DNA from: Saururus chinensis
Taxonomy: Eukaryota > Streptophyta > Magnoliopsida > Piperales > Saururaceae
Direction: 5' to 3'
Length of the DNA: 64,000 nucleotides
Assembly: GCA_035235625.1 (NCBI GenBank)
Contig: CP141142.1
Coordinates: 21,152,995-21,216,994 of the forward strand
Both the position numbers and the translations under genes were made by a program. How positions within the stretch are numbered: position 1 is the first letter of the stretch; every line of letters starts with the position of its first letter. Of the stretch, positions 1-11,724 are shown piece after piece. The notes under the pieces are model-generated. The model ran no database searches and was not told where the DNA came from. It saw only the letters and a list, made by a program, of their open reading frames with translations.

Positions 1-2246
1 ATAGATCGGCCCTGCAGGGCGATCAATCAACTAAATTGTAAATTTCAAAATTTTGCGTGTAACCGATCGAACGGCCTAAAGGGCGATCGATCTGCTACAC
101 AGAAAATTGTATGTTGTGCATATGAGGTCTATTTTGATGATTCCACTTTAGCTTGCCAATTTTATATGAATGTGGAGTGTTTTAAGCTATGTTAGGCTAC
201 TGGAAATACATGCTATTAAGTTTATGGAGTTGAGATATATGCTTAGAGATGGTGGAATGACTTATGTTTTGTGGCATGATGTTGGAATCGTTATCTTGAA
301 ATTATGAATGGTTGTTTCCCTTTGGTTAAGCATATTTTCAGTAGGACTACAATCATTGTTGGACTGATTTGTCATGATAGATTGTGGTTAATGGTGTGTG
401 AATGTTGGTGAATGCCATGACTCAATGATGAAATGAGTGATGTTATATGTGTTTAGCCTTTGTGGTTGAGTTTTGAATCTAGCTATGATTTCAATGATTC
501 TTCTCCTATGATTTCCGCTGGAATTCATGTTTAGATGGAAATTCACATGTGTAGTGTGGTAGTGAGTTTAATTTCAAGCATGATGGCATGCATTATGTGA
601 AATGCTTCTACTAGATACACACACACATGTGGGGTTAAATGATAATGTTGAAGCTTAATATTGTGATTATGAATAATGCATTAGGGGCTGATGAGAGCAC
701 TTATCATGGATTAGGATTCATGTATGCTTTGCCCACGTATGTACCATGCTGCATGCATCATGAAAATGGATTTCCATTTGAGGCTTCATCGTGATTAATC
801 GAATTTGACCGATTGGATGCAATGTGATGGAATTGTGTGCCGGATTGATCGGTCGTGGATTAATCGCAAATTGATTGGTCCGAAAGGACATATTTTGATT
901 TGAAGTTCCTGTGTGGAACGAGTGCACTCCCCGGGTTGAGTCTAATTAAATGGAATGATGTGGGGACGAGTTGTGTACTTGTCTTGCGGATTGTGAGAAT
1001 GTTATTATGAGTGTCATCTGGACCCTGAGAATCCAGTGTGGTATGCCATGTGCACCCCGCTACCACGTGTTCTAGGGTTCTCTGTGTGAGAACTCGGGCT
1101 CTTCCCTCCGTAGGAGATGTCCCTGGGCGAACACCCCTGCTCTAGATTCTCTGTGTGAGAATGGGATATCCTTAGCCAGAATCATCCAGGGCGAGCAATA
1201 TTAGGGATTGACAACCCCGATCTTTCTTTAATTCTTGTGTAGAATTTTGGACGATGACACGCCTTCATGGCCTTGTCCATGCTCCCATCTATGTGACATT
1301 AATGTGTGATTATTCCTTGATGGAGGTTGATTGTGATGATATTATGCATGTGGGAATATGTATGTTAGAGATACATCCATGCAGGTTGTGATGATATTAT
1401 GCATGCGGGAATATGTATGTTAGAGATACATCCATGCAGGTTGATTTTGATGATATTATGCATGTGGGAATATGTATGTTAGAGATACATCCATGCGGGA
1501 TTGGTTATGATGTGAATGCATGTGGGAATATGTATGTTAGAGATACATCTATGCAGATTGTGATGATATTATGCATGTGGGAATATGTATGTTAGAGGTA
1601 CATCCATGCAGGTTCATTATGCACTGTGATGCAGTTTTAAGTGATGTAAATATGTGATCAGAAAATGATGCACCTTGTACATCGTTGATTTGAAAGATTA
1701 TATTGCCATGCTATCGTATTTTTGACGTTAACAGTGATATTAAAACCATTTCTGAGTTTGTTAAACTCACCCCTCTTTTTGTGTTTTGATTTGGGGCTAC
1801 GTGGTGCGACACGCAGACGGACAGGATTGCCTCTTTGAGGAAAGGTCAGAGATAGCTTGGGTGTGATGATGGAGATCGTTGCGTGACTTACCTTCATTTG
1901 TTTCATGCTTTATGTTAGAACCTTTGTGTAGGGTTCTTGTTTTGGATTTATGTCATATTTTACAGTTGTGATGCCTATGACTTATTTTGAGCCGTATGGG
2001 CTTTACTTAACTAAGCTTGTGGGTTTGAGATTATTGTTTACTTTGTGATAAGCAACACCTTTTTCCTTCCCTTTTATTTACTCTTGCTCAAAGGATTGTG
2101 CGCACTCCGTGTTGCTGTTAATCGCCCGTGGTTAGGGTTAAGTCTTCCGCTAGAATCGTTTCTCAATCTTCACTTCGTCGCCCCTGCGCGCTTGACCGGC
2201 CCCTGGACCGGGTTCGGCTCGGGTCGGGCATCGCCGGGGCGTGACA
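1..2246 (+). repeat. 3' two-thirds of a Ty3/gypsy long terminal repeat, cut by the window edge
   Basis: The stretch is collinear with the internal and 3' parts of the two LTRs of the complete element at 8207-19555; base 1 corresponds to about position 9374 of that element. It ends in GTGACA at 2246, as those LTRs do. It is not followed by a primer-binding site, so it is either the 3' LTR of an element lying to the left or a solo LTR. Small ORFs inside it are not conserved between copies and are not genes. Confidence 0.9.
1329..1612 (+). repeat. LTR-internal minisatellite, about 5 units of ~56 bp
   Basis: Five imperfect units share the core GGGAATATGTATGTTAGAG followed by ATACATCCATGCAG. The same block recurs in every copy of this LTR in the window, with 4 units in the 8207-19555 element and 5 in the inverted copy. 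Confidence 0.85.
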
Positions 2247-2752
2247 CACATTGACCAGACGGTCGAAGTCCGGCGAAGGCAAGGGCGGTGGCAGAGCTCC
2301 GGTGAAAGAAGTGGGGGGGGGGGGGGAAGTTCACTCCTTTCCACCGGCGGAAGCACTATGCAGAACGCAAAACGCGATCTGCATTTTGTGCTCTATTTTT
2401 TATTTTTTTATTTTTTTTTCAATCGTGCACCTCTAACTTGCACGTCTCCACTTCTTCTTCAAGCGTGGAAGCTCCCGACGCATGCGGAACTCCCCCTAAG
2501 AACACGCCTTGACCAAACAACTTTACTTTTAATCTAAGAGCCTTAATTTAAGGAGCGAGTTTTTAAATTAAGCTCCGCAACCTTAACTTACGCATTTAAG
2601 CTCTTAAAAACGTACAAACCTTTTTTACCTACGACCGAGGCTACACACTACACTAACACATAATAATCAAGAAAAATAATATGGAAGCTTAAGACAAATA
2701 ATTAATTTCCCAAGAAGCAAATAAATAACCACAGAAAAGTCGAGGTTATTAC
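2247..2752 (-). repeat. probable fragment of another LTR, reverse orientation
   Basis: Read on the minus strand this stretch opens with TGTAATAACCTCG at 2752, a typical start for a plant Ty3 LTR. It contains a G run near 2311 and a T-rich tract near 2400. It is broken at 2246 by the adjoining LTR, so its other end is missing. No primer-binding site or coding domain is visible. The call rests only on the terminal motif and context. Confidence 0.3.
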
Positions 2753-2910
2753 AGCAAGAGGCAGCGAAGGAGAAGCCAGGGCAGAGACCAAGTAGGTGGA
2801 GGCCAACATTGAGGTGCCAGACAGTTTCATAGTGTATAGAGTGATTATGCTAGATCAAAAGATGAGATGTATTTGGAGAGTAAACATTCTGCACATAACA
2901 TAGTTTCTTC

Positions 2911-3112
2911 ATTAGGCATTGGTGGTTGCAGGTGGAAGTATAAAACCATAATTCCTATTGACTCAGACAATGAATATGTTAAACTTAAGGTGGGGAACAT
3001 AGATATGGTGTTACACCTTATCTATGTTTCCCACCTTACATTTAACATCTTCATCGTTTGAGTCAATAGTAATTATGGTTTTATACTTCCTCTTGCCACC
3101 AGCAATGCTTAA
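2911..3112. repeat. foldback: ~100-bp arms with almost no loop
   Basis: The left arm (2911-3010) is repeated as reverse complement in the right arm (3013-3112) at roughly 85-90% identity by eye, with only a few bases (TTA) between them. The arms include a shared stretch, GGAAGTATAAAACCATAATT. A transcript would form a long hairpin. Both arms can be translated to the same peptide on opposite strands, which suggests an inverted duplication of one fragment. Confidence 0.8.
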
Positions 3113-3540
3113 TGATTAAACTTTGTAATGTGCATGACTGATTGCTCTCCAATTCAATTACATGTAATCACATGCCGCACATCATAGACTTAATTATATT
3201 TTGTATCTTTAGCCATCACTTGGTCATGGTGGATAATGTATACCGAAATGTATTTAATGGTTAGCAAATGCCTTTGTATACAATTTCGTTGATATTGTAC
3301 ATGCGAATATTTCATAGGGTTAGAACTGCCATAATTTATTGATTATGGTGAGTGGATTGGTGGAAATATAAATAGTTTTTAATGCATTCATATACAATTC
3401 CGTTGTTATAATGATGATGATAAATATTATTTAGAACAATATAAAATGAAAAGCTACGGCTTCACATAGACGTCATTAAAAACACATAGAGAGTTAAATA
3501 AGTTCAATATCGATGGTCAAAAATGTTATTTTCGTTGGCT
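3113..3540. other. non-genic AT-rich spacer
   Basis: No coding region, RNA gene or clear repeat was recognised here. Confidence 0.5.
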
Positions 3541-4210
3541 GGGGCAATTACGAAAGCATCATGTTAATATGAGCCCGGGTTCACGCACACTCGCATCTGG
3601 CCCTGCTCTATGGGCAATCAAATATACATCTGTATGGGGTATAATACTCATATAACCAGCCTCATACAGCCCGGGCACACGCATCTGTGCATTAGCCCAG
3701 GATCATATAAATGGTACTGAAAAGGAAAATGTTTATAAGAGCCCGGCCTCACGCACATCTACGTGAGCCCGGGCTACACGGCCAATCTGAAGTACATCCA
3801 ATGGCCCATATTAATCATAAAAACGGGGCTAATATAGCCCGGTGACATGCATTTGTGCATTAGCCAGGGCTCATAGAAATGGTACTCTAAACGAAAAATT
3901 AATAGAAGCCCAGAAATGCGCGCTTCTACTTGACCCGGGCTCGGTCAATCGGATGTACATCCGAATATCTGATGGCCCATAAAACATAGGGTCATTTAAA
4001 CCCTTAGACTATTATGGGTCATCGGATCTAAATCGATCTAATTGCCCATAGAGCCCGGGCTCGGTCAATTGGATGTACATCCGAATATCCGATGGCCCAT
4101 AAAACATAGGGTCATTTAAACCCTTAGACTATTATGGGTCATCGGATCTAAATCGATATAATTGCCCATAGAGCCCGGGCTCACGTAGATGCACGTGTGC
4201 GCGGGCTCCT
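3541..4210. repeat. CCCGGG-rich clustered repeats, possible subterminal region of the MULE
   Basis: Around nine copies of a motif like AGCCCGGGCTCACG occur (near 3572, 3669, 3741, 3763, 3835, 3933, 4052, 4172 and 4200), several in palindromic form and often followed by GATGCACGTG-like words. Clustered subterminal motifs are common near transposon ends and may bind transposase. The location upstream of the transposase at 4989 fits, but no matching inverted end was found on the other side, so assignment to the MULE is inference. Confidence 0.5.
3932..4171. repeat. 120-bp tandem duplication
   Basis: Two nearly identical 120-bp units (3932-4051 and 4052-4171) each begin with the CCCGGGCTCGGTCAAT motif and include TTAGACTATTATGGGTCATC. 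A third unit starts at 4172 but departs after the motif. Confidence 0.9.
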
Positions 4211-4211
4211 A

Positions 4212-4988
4212 TAAATTTTTTCCTTAATAATATATGCATTTCACATCATATTTCCATGGTGTATCAAGAGAATCAATAAGCATCGCCACGTTCGATAAGT
4301 CCACACACGCGCTGCATATAGCAGACATGGGCCATACCTCGTCATAAATGTGAAAACCGTGAAAAACCCCGACGCACTTTCTTAACATCCCTCCGAAGGT
4401 TTCTTCCCAGGCTAACTGCTGAGGTATTCTCTTACGGTTCCATATTCTCATCTTCCTACTGGCAGATCAGATTACTTAGGTTGGTAGAAGGTGGATGTCG
4501 AATAGCAGTCTCTGAATATGGACGCATGGAGGAAGACACGGATAGTCATGTTTCTACCTAAAGGTGTCCCTACCGGAACAATGGTAATGTTGGATGTGGA
4601 GAATATGTTAATGTTTGTACTTTTGGATGAACTACTTCTTACCTGATATGCTCTGCAGATGAAACAACAACGACAGCTAATTTTTCGGTGTGGAGATGGT
4701 GGACGAAAGCTTTAACTGATCCATCTCAACTAATAACTGTTAGTAGCGTTTAACATAGGTAACTCGCGGGTACACAAAATCTAATCTTGTGTATGTACTT
4801 ATATGGGTCGGTGTGCCACATGTACAGTTGTAATACATGAAGTTATGTTTGAGGTTAAGAATGAAATTGATGCCCGTTCACACAAAGTTGTTTCAATTTT
4901 GCGACGGATATCATTGACTGATAAGTATCGATTGATAACTGGTAGAGCCTAACTGACATAACTATATGGTGTATTCAGATGGATACAG
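4212..4988. other. leader region upstream of the MULE transposase
   Basis: No protein domain was recognised. The stretch probably holds the transposase 5' region; no convincing TATA box could be chosen. Confidence 0.35.
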
Positions 4989-7900
4989 ATGAGCAGCCTC
5001 TATTATGTGTGTGGGGGGGAGTGGGATGCAAGTCGACACAAGTATGATTGCTCCAATGCCAAGTTAGATCTCATATTTGTTAGAAGCTCATTGACATATG
5101 AATCCTTGGTGCCCATGGTTTACAAATTAATAGGATGTTGTAGCAGGGAATACTCTTTAAAGATGAGTTTTACATATCCTTTGGCAATCCCCCTGGACGA
5201 ACCTCTAACGAAAATATGTGATACTAGGACTCTTCAATGTTTTCTGCGATATGCCAAGACCAGGCACGATGGTCTACCATTGATAATAACCAAAGTGAGA
5301 CATGTACATGTGTTCCATGAATGTGAGCCGAATATTGATGTATCCAAATTAAAGATGAACGAGTTGATTATTTTCAATGATGTCGAAGAGCTTAGTAGAC
5401 ATGCAAATGAAGTGAAGCATACGGTGGAAGTGAAGGAAGTAGGAGTGAGGAATGGCATTGAAACCGATGATAATTTGGCTAGTGCTGCTTCGGATATGGA
5501 CATATTGTACATGAACACAATGGATTTCTGTGACGACTGGGAAGTAGATGACTTACTACGTGAGGCCAGGGAGTTGGAGGCAAAGAAACCTCCTCCTGTT
5601 TACGTAAATTTGCAATCCGATTCTGATGAAGAACTAGTAGATGTCCCCATTGTAAGGCTTGAACTGGATATGGTGAACATCTCAAATGTTGAGGAGAATA
5701 ATGCCAACTCAAATGAGGGTAATGATGCCGGAGGAGCTAATGATGAAGTTACTGGGCCAAACACGATGTATAACATAGACGAAGAAGATGTCATCTACAA
5801 TGGATTGCAGGAGCAGCTTGAGGAAGACATTAAATGCGATAAATTTGAATTGCATGATTATGATGAGGATGCCTACATTGTCAGAGGGGATGATGACATT
5901 TGGTATGGAAATGGTCAAAATGAGACTGCCACAAGGACGGCCGGTGGAAGAAGTCCACCTCCGAACTCAAATAAAGTGACCAACATTGACATAGCTGAAA
6001 GAAAGTGGTAAGAAGTATACAATCATTATTATTATCTATTTTGTTTGCAAATTTATGCATGTGTAGTAACGGTTTAGTGGTTTTAAATGCAGTGACGATG
6101 AAGTACCAACAAGAGCTAATGCAGTAATGTCACTCATAAATGAAGGAGATGGTGGTGGGAGGGGGAAAGCACCACCATCAAGTAGCAATTTTGGGAAAAC
6201 TTCAGCACCAAAACAACTTCAAAGGTCATTTCATGTGCTGACGTAGTTAGTTAACTGATTATGCCTAACTTATAATTGTTTGTCTCATTCTAATACCTAT
6301 ATAAATATAATCATTCAGTAGATTGGATGCGAATGTGTGTGTGAACGAAGAGCACAACATGGATGTGGAGGTTGATTTGTATGACTATGGCAAAGATCCG
6401 AATGTGCTTCTAGTTGGGCAAGAGTTTATAGATAAGGACTCTCTGAAGCTACATGTACACAAGTATGCTATGTATAATAACTTTGAGTTCAAGGTAAAAT
6501 ATTCAAATAAATCTTGATTCACAGCTGTGTGCAATGTGTCAGGATGTCCATGGAGGTTACATGCTGCGATAACTAATGGGTGTAGTATCTTCAAAGTGAA
6601 AGTTATGAACAATGTTTATACATGTGGGAAACCAATATTTGGAGGAGATCATAAACAAGTAAAAGCAAGTATTATTGTTGACTCTGTAGTGAAACAACTT
6701 AGGAAATGTGTTCCTTATACTCCCAAGGATATTCAAGTTGATGTCAATTTGGAATATGGAGTTAAGATGAATTATTTGAAGGCATATAGGTCAAAGGTTG
6801 CGGCGTTTAACAAGTTAAGAGGATCCTACAAGTCATCATATGCTGAGTTAGCTACATACTTATATGAGTTGGAGAAGGCAAATCCGGGCACCTCAACTGC
6901 TATCCAGTACGACTCATCGGATCTAACATTCAAGCGATGCTTTGTTTCCTTTGGTTTAGCCATGAAGAACTTCAAGAGGTACATGCGACGTGCTATATGT
7001 ATAGATGGCACATTCTGGAAAGGAAGGTACAAAGGGACTTTGTTCGTGATATCTACATTGGATAGTGAGAACTATATATACTCAATTACTTGTGCTATCG
7101 GAGGAGAGAATAATGATGCATGGGGATGGGTCCTTGCACATTTGGAAACCCGACTTGGTTACTTGGAGGGCCTAGTGATACTTTCTGATCGGCATAGATC
7201 AATCAAATCACAAGTAGCTCAAATGTTTCCATATGCCACACATGGATATTGTGTATTTCACATATCTCAAAACATGTTTGCACATTTCAAAGACAAAGGT
7301 TTGAATAGTAACTTCTTCAGGGCGGCTAAAGCATTTAGGCCGGAGACATACATGGAAGAAATGGCCATCATTGAGGAGAAAAACCCTGAGGCCTACAAGT
7401 GGTTAACTAGAATTGATAAGTCACGCTGGGTTAATGCTTACTTTCCATCGCCCAGGTATAATATAGTCGCATCCAACCCATGCGAATTCTTCAATGGAAT
7501 GCTTAGTGAGCAGTGACACTTCCCCATTGTCATGATCATTGAGACAATCCATTTGAAGGCTCAAGAGATGTGGTACAAGTGTGGATTGGAGGCACAACAA
7601 TGGAAGAGATACTTGACTAAATATGCCGAATCAAAGATTCAGAAGTGCAATGAAGTAGCTAGAGGGATGATTTGTTATCCCATAAGTGGCCATGAGGTCT
7701 TAACTAGGTCCAAAAGAGGGGATGATCAAGTTGACCTTATTGTAAAGACTTGTACATGTGGAAAGTTTCAACAAATGGAGTTGCCATGTGAACATGTGTT
7801 GGCAGCATGTGGCCACCGAAGACTAAATTATGTTGACTATTGCTCCCCGTTCTACACAATGGAAACTTATAGGCAAATTTATAGTAAGGGAGTTTATCCG

Positions 7901-8206
7901 GTACTCGAACATAAAAGATGGGAGACTCCTGAAGACATGAAGAGCCTTAAGTTGAGGCCTCCAAAGGATAAGGCACGACCGGGCCGAAAAAAGAAGAAGA
8001 GAATTCTATCTTGAGGTGAAGAAAAATGGAGGGTATAATGTTGTATGTGCAAACAATATGGTCACTATCGCAATACATGTACTACGGTAATTGGAGAGAA
8101 CCCGGACGGGGGCCATACTCCTCTTCCATCCATAGCTACACCCGCTTCATCTCATGGCCAGCCCCCATCACCAACTCATGCTAACCAAAATTGTCAACAT
8201 CTAAAT
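4989..8206 (+). pseudogene. decayed mudrA-type MULE transposase, 3' end cut off by the LTR retroelement
   Basis: This encoded the transposase that cuts and joins Mutator-like elements in the nucleus. Three exons fit in frame: 4989-6007, 6093-6224 and 6319-8206, with GT-AG borders. Order of parts: acidic N-terminal region; a MuDR DNA-binding-like domain around 6400-6580; the DDE core, with CIDGTFWKGRYKG (Asp codon 7004-7006) and ILSDRHRSI (Asp codon 7187-7189), followed by the HGYCVFHISQN signature; a SWIM zinc finger (CTCGKF...PCEH near 7750-7792); a basic tail; and a zinc knuckle CX2CX4HX4C near 8042-8080. In-frame stops lie at 6515 (TGA), 7514 (TGA), 8012 (TGA) and 8036 (TAA), so no full protein can be made. 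The retroelement at 8207 interrupts it close to its end. The family call is firm; the start codon is the first ATG of the long exon and is less certain. Confidence 0.85.
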
Positions 8207-8630
8207 TGTAAGCACCCTCATCTCTAAACCGGTTTTTGGTTTTCTTTAATTATGGGTTATCGTGAGATTAACGCGTTTTCTGATCTTATTCGGTAATTTC
8301 ATAAAATAAATGGTGTTTGTGATGGTTTTAACCAAAATTAACTTTAATATTAGTGGTTTTAAGTGATTTTAGACCAAATGTGAATTTTTGGGATTTTTTG
8401 GAATTTTTACTATTTTCCCAAAAATTAGGGTTTTGGCGGGACCCCTGTGGGCCCCACCGTCGAAAATTTTATTTTTGGGTCAAATGAACCTAGACATACA
8501 CTTAAGGTCATGCAAAAATTTTCAGAATTTTCTTAGGCTTAATTAGTATTTAAATTTACAAAATACCCACTTTTAGCCTACTTTTCCTATTTACACCCCA
8601 AAACTTACCCATGTGTACCCCAACCCTTAC

Positions 8631-8637
8631 TATAAAA
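8631..8637 (+). promoter_or_regulatory. TATA box of the 5' LTR
   Basis: TATAAAA lies about 425 bases into the LTR and is repeated at the same place in the 3' LTR (16621-16627). It is the likely core promoter of the genomic RNA. Confidence 0.6.
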
Positions 8638-9304
8638 GGGCAGACCTGAGCCATTTCCATTTTTGGGAATAGGCTAAGGAAGGAGGGCTGGCCTAATCCC
8701 CACCTAGGCCCGAATTAGAAGCCGATTAAGGTAAGCTTACTCTAATTAAGCACTAATTCATGGCTTTCTTCTTAATTTCTTCCAAATCTACCATTTTCCC
8801 CTTGATTCAATTCGTTTTTGACCATCAAAAGCTACTAATTTGTGTTTTACTACAAACCCTAACATTCAAAATTCGATTTTTACTACCAATAAGCCCTAGA
8901 TCTAAGATTTAATTAGGGATTTCTTGGGTAAATCGATTACTATTAAAGTTTAATTCAAACTCATTGTGTTTTCAAGGATTTTAAGAAGGGTGACTCTTCA
9001 ATCCGAGCTTAATCAAGTGCGGAGGTAATGGGTCTTCAAAATCTCTGTTTGTCCATGGTAAAACTCTTCATTTTTGGCTTATTTTGAAATAGTTTGCTTG
9101 ATTTGGTGTGTTAATGGTAAGATTAGAAAATGGAATTATTTAATCCCGATTTCTTAGGGTTTTGCATTATTATGGTATGGTTTGATGTTCTGGAAGTCAA
9201 GAAGGACTTTTGATGATGATTAGGGTGTTAGATGTGGATTTGAAGTGTTATCAATGGTGTTTCGGTTTGAATTTGCAAAAGGAAGTAGATGGACTATTCT
9301 GCTT

Positions 9305-9470
9305 TGTTGGCGATCGAACGGCCCTTGTGGGCAATCGATCGGCAACACTGCCAAATTGTCGGTTTTCCAGTTCAGCCGATCGAACGGCCTGCTAGGCATT
9401 CAAACGGCCGAACTATAAATTTCAAAATTTTGCGTTTAACTGATCGAACGGCCTGAAGGGCTATCGATCG
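9305..9470 (+). repeat. cluster of GATCGAACGGCC motifs in the LTR
   Basis: Three near-identical words CGATCGAACGGCC plus weaker variants such as CGATCGGC fall in about 160 bases. The same cluster is at 17300-17465 in the 3' LTR and partly at 1-110. Its role is unknown. Confidence 0.6.
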
Positions 9471-10704
9471 GCTACACAGTAAATTGTATGTTGTGCATAT
9501 GATGTCTATTTTGATGATTCCACTTTAGCTTGCCAATTTTATATGAATGTGGAGTGTTTTAAGCTATGTTAGGCTACTGGAAATTCATGCTATTAAGTTT
9601 ATGGAGTTGAGATATATGCTTAGAGATGGTGGAATGACTTATGTTTTGTGGCATGATGTTGGAAACGTCATCTTGAAATTATGAATGGTTGGTTTCTCAT
9701 TGTTAAGCATATTTTTAGTAGAACTATAATCTATTATTGGACTGATTTGTCATGATAGAACGTGGTTAGTTGGTGTGTGAATGTTGGTGAATGCCATGAC
9801 TCAATGATGAAATGGGTGATGTTATATGTGTTTAGCCTTTGTGGTTGAGTTTTGAATTGAGATATGATTTCAACGATTCTTCTTCTATGATTTCTGCTAG
9901 AATTCTTGTTTAGATGGAAATTCACATGTGTAGTATGGTAGTGAGTCTATTTTCAAGTATGTTGGTATGCATTGTGTGAAATGCTTCTACTAGTTACACA
10001 CACGCATTTGGGGGTTTGAATGATGATGTTGAAGCTTGATATTGTGATTATGAATGATGCATTAGGGGCTGATGAGAGCACTTATCATGGATTAGGATTC
10101 ATGTATGCTTTGCCCACGTATGTACCATGCTACATGCATCATGAAAATGAATTTTAAATTTAGGCTTCATCGTAATTAATCAAATTTGACCGATTGGATG
10201 CAATGTGATGAAATAGTGTGCCGGGTTGATCGGTCGTGGATTAATCACAAGTTGATTGGTCCGAAAGGACATATTTTGATTTGAGTTCCTGTGTGGAACG
10301 AGTGCACTCCCTGGGTTGAGTCTTGTTAAATAGAATGATGTGGGGACGAGTTGTGTACTTGTTTTGCGGATTGTGATAATGTTATTACGAGTGTCATCTG
10401 GACCCTGAGAATCCAGTGTGGTATGCCGTGTGCACCCCGCTACCACGTGTTCTAGGGTTCTCTGTGTGAGAACTCGGGCTCTTCCCTCCGCAAGAGATGT
10501 CCCTGGGCAAACACCCCTACTCTGGATTCTCTGTGTGAGAGTGGGACATCCTTGGCCAGGATCGTCCAGGGCGAGCAGTATTAGGGATTGACAACCCCGA
10601 TCTTTCTTTAATTCTTGTGTAGAATTTTGGACCATGACACGCCTTCGTGGCCTTGTCTATGCTCCTGTCTGTGTGACATTAATGTGTGATTACTCCTTGA
10701 TGGA

Positions 10705-10927
10705 GGCTGTGATGATGTAATGTATGATGAAATATGTATGTTAGAGATACATTCATGCATGGTGTTATGATATAATGCATGTGAGAAATATGTATGTTAG
10801 AGATACATTCATGCATGGGGTTATGATATAATGCATGTGGGAATATGTATGTTAGAGATACATCCATGCAGATTGTTATGATATAATGCATGTGGGAATA
10901 TGTATGTTAGAGATACATCAATGCAGG
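10705..10927 (+). repeat. minisatellite in the 5' LTR, 4 units of ~56 bp
   Basis: Four units carry the TATGTATGTTAGAGATACAT core, which is itself partly palindromic. The first unit is the most diverged. Confidence 0.85.
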
Positions 10928-11571
10928 TTGAATTATGCACTATGATGTTGTGTTAGGTGATATGTATATGTGATTAGAAAATGATGCACCATGTAAACCT
11001 TTGATCTGAATGATCTTATTACTATGCTATCGTGCGTTCGACATTGATTGTGATACTAAAACCATTGCTGAGTTTGTTAAAACTCACCCCTCTTTTGTGT
11101 TTTGATTTAGGGCTGCGTGGTGCGACACGCAAACGAACAGGATCGCCTCTTTGAGGAAAGGTCAGAGGTAGCCTGGGTGTGATGATGGAGATCGTTGTGT
11201 GACTTATCTTCTTTGGTTCTATGCTTTATGATTTGGACCTTTGTGTAGGGTTCTTTGTTTTGGACTTATGTTACGTTTTACAGTTGTGATGTTTATGACT
11301 CATTTTGAGCCGGTGTGGGCTTTATTTAACTAAGCTTGTGGGTCTAAGAATTGTTGTTTACTTTGTGATAAGCAATACTCTTTATTTCCCTTTTATTTAC
11401 TCTTGCTCAAAGGATTGTGCGCACTCCGTATTTTTGTTAATCGCCTGTGGTTAGGGTTAAGTCTTTCGCTAGATCATTTCTCAATTTTCACTTTGTCGCC
11501 CCCGCGCGCTTGACCGGCCCCTGGACCGGGTTCGGCTTGGGTCGGGCATCGCTGGGGTGTGACAGAGTTTT

Positions 11572-11583
11572 TGGTATCGGAGC
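11572..11583 (+). other. primer-binding site (tRNA-Met type)
   Basis: TGGTATCGGAGC sits 7 bases after the 5' LTR and differs by one base from the usual initiator-tRNA-Met complement TGGTATCAGAGC. It would prime minus-strand DNA synthesis. Confidence 0.85.
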
Positions 11584-11724
11584 ACATCTTTGTCCAAGAG
11601 TAAATAGGGTTTGTGTGACAAGTCTTGCTTGTTTGCTTGCTTGCTTGTTTGTGTGCTTTCTGCTTGTTTGGCTGTGTGCTTTCCGGTTGTTAGGCTGTAT
11701 GATTAACTTCTGGTCGTTGGGTAG

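Larger units (their letters stand above)
8207..11564 (+). repeat. 5' LTR of the chromovirus
   Basis: It starts TGTAAGCACCC and ends GTGTGACA. It contains a TATA box near 8631, a cluster of GATCGAACGGCC motifs (about 9310-9460) and a ~56-bp minisatellite (10705-10927). At 3.36 kb it is long for a plant LTR, as usual in the Tekay/Del clade. Confidence 0.95.

Noticed and set aside
10180..10635. 151-aa minus-strand frame in the 5' LTR
   Set aside because: The frame is broken or absent in the other LTR copies of the same family, so it is not conserved.
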